A program made the translations under genes and the position numbers. The notes under the pieces were generated by a model that was not told where the DNA came from, searched no databases, and was given only the letters and a program-made list of their open reading frames with translations. This document shows, piece after piece, positions 61,471-64,000 of a stretch of 64,000 nucleotides of DNA. Position 1 is the stretch's first letter; each line of letters starts with the position of its first letter. The DNA is from Edaphobacter bradus (lineage in GTDB: Bacteria; Acidobacteriota; Terriglobia; Terriglobales; Acidobacteriaceae). Location: contig NZ_JAGSYF010000002.1 in the NCBI RefSeq assembly GCF_025685645.1, forward strand, positions 310,001 to 374,000. The letters run 5' to 3'.

Positions 61471-64000
61471 ATGAACTTTAAGACAATTGGCCGTATAGCA
61501 AGAACGATCCAAGGTGTAGCTGCGACCCTCGTGGTCCCGGTCTTCTGTGTGTCCCTTTGCGTGTACGTGAGCGCCCAGACCAATACGGGCCGCATCCTTG
61601 GCGCCGTGACCGATCCATCGGGAGCCACGGTTCCCGGGGCGACTGTCACCATCACGGATGTGCAGCGGGGAACGGCGCGCTCCCTGACGACGACACTCGC
61701 GGGTGAGTACGTTGCCCCGGATCTCATCCCAGGCATGTATAAAGTGCGGGTCGAGGCCAAGGGCTTCAAGTCAAGCGAGCGGGCCGATGTTCAGGTGGCG
61801 GTCGCGTCCGACTCCCAGATCGATTTTGCGCTGGAGACGGGGCAAACCTCGGAGACGGTCACGGTTAGCGGACAGGTCCCGCTCATCAACACGACCTCCT
61901 CCAGTCTCGGCGGGACGCTGACCAACAAAGAGATCAACGACCTTCCGCTGAATGGCCGCAACTACGAGAACCTGCTGCAGCTGCGGCCCGGCGTGGTGCG
62001 CTATCCCGGTGGCGGATTCTCAACCACCAGCGCCAACGGATTGCGCGCTGAGGACAACGCCTACATCGTGGATGGCCTCTTCAACAGCGAGCCCTTCTCC
62101 GGGCAGAGCATCATCAACGGAGCAGGCATCGCCGGCGACTCCGCCACGATTCTGCCGGTTGACGCTATTCAGGAGTTCACGCTAATTGAGAATCCTTCAG
62201 CGGAGTATGGCTGGAAGCCCGGCGCCATGGTGAACGTGGCGCTCAAGTCCGGAACCAACGCCCTGCATGGCACGGCCTATGCCTTTGGCCGCGACACCCC
62301 GCTCGATGCGCGCAACTACTTCAACACCGTGTCCTCCGGTGAAAAGAACCCCCGCAACCTGGAGCAGTTTGGCGGGACAGTGGGTGGGCCCATCCTGAGA
62401 GATAGGCTGTTCTTCTTTGGAGGATACGAAGGCCAGAAGTACTCTGTGTCCAGCATCAGCCAGCTATCGACACCGGCGACGGTGTCGCTGGGTGGTGACC
62501 CGCTGAATAGTGTTCCAGATGCTATTGCCGGAGTTCAGAAAGCGGGTTTTACGCCCAGCCCGGCCAGTGTGAAGATTGCCGGCTGTAAACTCGGGCCGCC
62601 AATCACCTGCGACGGAAGCGGCTTCCCTGCGAATGACGGCAAGAACTCTGCCGGCCCCACGAGTATTAACTACGGGCTCCCCAACGACGTAAGTAGCAAC
62701 AATGCGGTAGCCAAGATCGACTTCCAAGTCAATCAGCGACACTTGGTGAACGGTCTATATTTCTTCGGCAACAATAACGGCACTGTTTCCGATGCAAACC
62801 AGTTGCAGCAGGCTTGGCTAACGCAGATTCATACCCGCGCCCAGGTTGTGGGACTTAGCTGGACCTGGATTCTAAGTCCGCAGATGTTGAATGAAGCCCG
62901 GTTCGGGTTCAACAGACTTTACCAACCCACCTTCCCGAATGACCACGATACTCCGGCGTCAGCCTATGGGTTGAACACTGGCGTGACCAATCCCCTCTAT
63001 GGTGGATTGCCCCGGATCAACATCTCCGACTTTTACATCTTTCCACAGGAACTGGGAGGGTTTAACTGGCCGAAGGTGCAAGGGCCGGATGACCGCTTCC
63101 AATTTATCGACCATGTCTCGTACACCGTGGGCAAACACGCTGTGAAGTTCGGCGGAGAGCTACACCGCGACAGCTTCACAGGTGGTGGCTATGGCGGTGT
63201 GCGCGGCCGTATCAAGTTTGGCTTCGGAACGGATGCGTTCCCTGGGGCTACTTCGCTCGAGGACTTCTTTGCGGGAGTCCCGGCATCAGGCAGTCTGCTT
63301 ACTGGCGACCCAACAAGGAACATTCACAACTGGGGGGTTGCGGGCTTCGTGCAAGACGATTGGCGGGTCACCAAGAACCTCACCCTCAACCTGGGCCTGC
63401 GCTATGAGTTGAACACCGTAGTGAAGGAGGAACACAATCTGCTGGGAAACTTCGATCCGCAGCGCGGGCTGGTGCAGGTCGGAAAGGGCCTCGACGCGCC
63501 TTATAACGGCGATCACACCAGCTTCGCTCCGCGCCTGGGCTTTGCGTGGGACATCACCGGCAACGGAAGGACCGTGGTGCGCGGCGGCGGCGGCCTCATC
63601 TATGAGACGCTGAACTGGGAGTCCTTTCTGGCTCTGAACAACTCTTTCGGCATCAGCACAATCCCGACTGGAGCGCTGGGGGTTGGTCCAGGAGGATCGG
63701 CTGGGACCGGATCGATTGCCGTCGGCACAGTCAACTTTCCCGGGTCGAGCCTGAACTGGAACGCTGGCTACAACTCCGGCCCGTCTACGGTCTTCCCCAC
63801 CGGCACCATCAACTGCGGCGCCAATCCCTGCAGCATACTGGGCATGGAGCAGAACCTCCGCACGCCTGAGGTCTTCAGCTGGAATCTGACCGTTCAGCAT
63901 GCCTTCACACCGAACCTGACTCTTGAAACGGCATATGTTGGATCGCACGGCACGAAGCTGGTCGGCATCCACGACATCAACCAGAATGTGCCGGCGCTGG
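61471..64000 (+). CDS. TonB-dependent receptor with carboxypeptidase-regulatory-like domain (3' end beyond window)
   Basis: The frame is open from the ATG at 61471 to the window end, at least 843 residues. Signal peptide ends CVYVSAQ near residue 36. The Ig-like domain reads TGRILGAVTDPSGATVPGAT. The plug contains NDLPLNGRNYENLLQLRPG and LPVDAIQEFTLIENPSAEYG. The barrel strands include GFVQDDWRVTKNLTLNLGLRYE. It is divergent from the aldehyde-dehydrogenase operon and may import that operon's substrate. The start has a weak AGGTG site. Confidence 0.9.
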   Translation, partial: MNFKTIGRIARTIQGVAATLVVPVFCVSLCVYVSAQTNTGRILGAVTDPSGATVPGATVTITDVQRGTARSLTTTLAGEYVAPDLIPGMYKVRVEAKGFKSSERADVQVAVASDSQIDFALETGQTSETVTVSGQVPLINTTSSSLGGTLTNKEINDLPLNGRNYENLLQLRPGVVRYPGGGFSTTSANGLRAEDNAYIVDGLFNSEPFSGQSIINGAGIAGDSATILPVDAIQEFTLIENPSAEYGWKPGAMVNVALKSGTNALHGTAYAFGRDTPLDARNYFNTVSSGEKNPRNLEQFGGTVGGPILRDRLFFFGGYEGQKYSVSSISQLSTPATVSLGGDPLNSVPDAIAGVQKAGFTPSPASVKIAGCKLGPPITCDGSGFPANDGKNSAGPTSINYGLPNDVSSNNAVAKIDFQVNQRHLVNGLYFFGNNNGTVSDANQLQQAWLTQIHTRAQVVGLSWTWILSPQMLNEARFGFNRLYQPTFPNDHDTPASAYGLNTGVTNPLYGGLPRINISDFYIFPQELGGFNWPKVQGPDDRFQFIDHVSYTVGKHAVKFGGELHRDSFTGGGYGGVRGRIKFGFGTDAFPGATSLEDFFAGVPASGSLLTGDPTRNIHNWGVAGFVQDDWRVTKNLTLNLGLRYELNTVVKEEHNLLGNFDPQRGLVQVGKGLDAPYNGDHTSFAPRLGFAWDITGNGRTVVRGGGGLIYETLNWESFLALNNSFGISTIPTGALGVGPGGSAGTGSIAVGTVNFPGSSLNWNAGYNSGPSTVFPTGTINCGANPCSILGMEQNLRTPEVFSWNLTVQHAFTPNLTLETAYVGSHGTKLVGIHDINQNVPAL

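Noticed and set aside
1..64000. CRISPR array, rRNA or tRNA genes
   Set aside because: No regularly spaced short repeats and no recognisable rRNA or tRNA sequence were seen on either strand.

Overview
The window most likely comes from an Acidobacteriota (Terriglobia/Acidobacteriales-type) chromosome. This is an inference from gene content. There are three very large outer-membrane receptors with an N-terminal carboxypeptidase-regulatory-like domain, two of them with the LPLNGR(D/N) plug motif typical of that group. Secreted carbohydrate enzymes are abundant, and GC is about 60%. No rRNA, tRNA or CRISPR array was seen.

Layout. 1-3300: a glycosyltransferase 5' end and a DoxX gene (both leftward), then a damaged stretch with a UbiB-like remnant, a frameshifted DsbA-like gene and an esterase carrying two compensating frameshifts. 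3824-21742: a sugar-use locus built around a GntR/FCD regulator. The leftward arm is regulator, TonB receptor and a DUF4185 protein. The rightward arm is SMP-30 lactonase, glucarate-dehydratase-like enolase, GH38 mannosidase, SDR, mutarotase-like protein, ROK kinase, phosphomannose isomerase, esterase and MFS sugar porter. Two copies of the 9-bp palindrome TGTCWGACA overlap the two divergent promoters. The genes fit alpha-mannoside breakdown with both a phosphorylating route (kinase plus isomerase) and an oxidative route (dehydrogenase, lactonase, acid-sugar dehydratase).

21859-35750: a nitrate/nitrite assimilation cluster. It holds a NirA nitrite reductase with a CysJ-type flavoprotein, a formate/nitrite-type channel, an outer-membrane porin, a HemD-GAF-ANTAR fusion protein, a NasA-type nitrate reductase with a fused DmsB-DmsC electron-transfer/membrane subunit, and a NarK-type transporter. 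All four operon starts carry a similar hairpin (sense-strand core CACCNTG inside a GTGCC-type stem) 120-210 nt before the start codon. This is a candidate target of the ANTAR protein, or else an NtrC-like DNA site.

35756-44739: a degraded tyrosine recombinase, then a 2618-residue secreted enzyme that joins a GH2-type N-terminus to a GH64-type (beta-1,3-glucanase) C-terminus through Ig-like and discoidin-like modules. A broken GH2 paralogue lies upstream of it. 44740-46102 is gene-poor. 46103-50691: CopC, CopD and a convergent receptor-like protein. 51130-61292: a leftward catabolic operon (aldehyde dehydrogenase, GntR/FCD regulator, HIBADH-like reductase, 2-oxoacid dehydrogenase E1alpha/E1beta/E2, M24 peptidase-fold protein, bicupin, DctA-type transporter). 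61471-64000: a further TonB receptor, cut by the window end.
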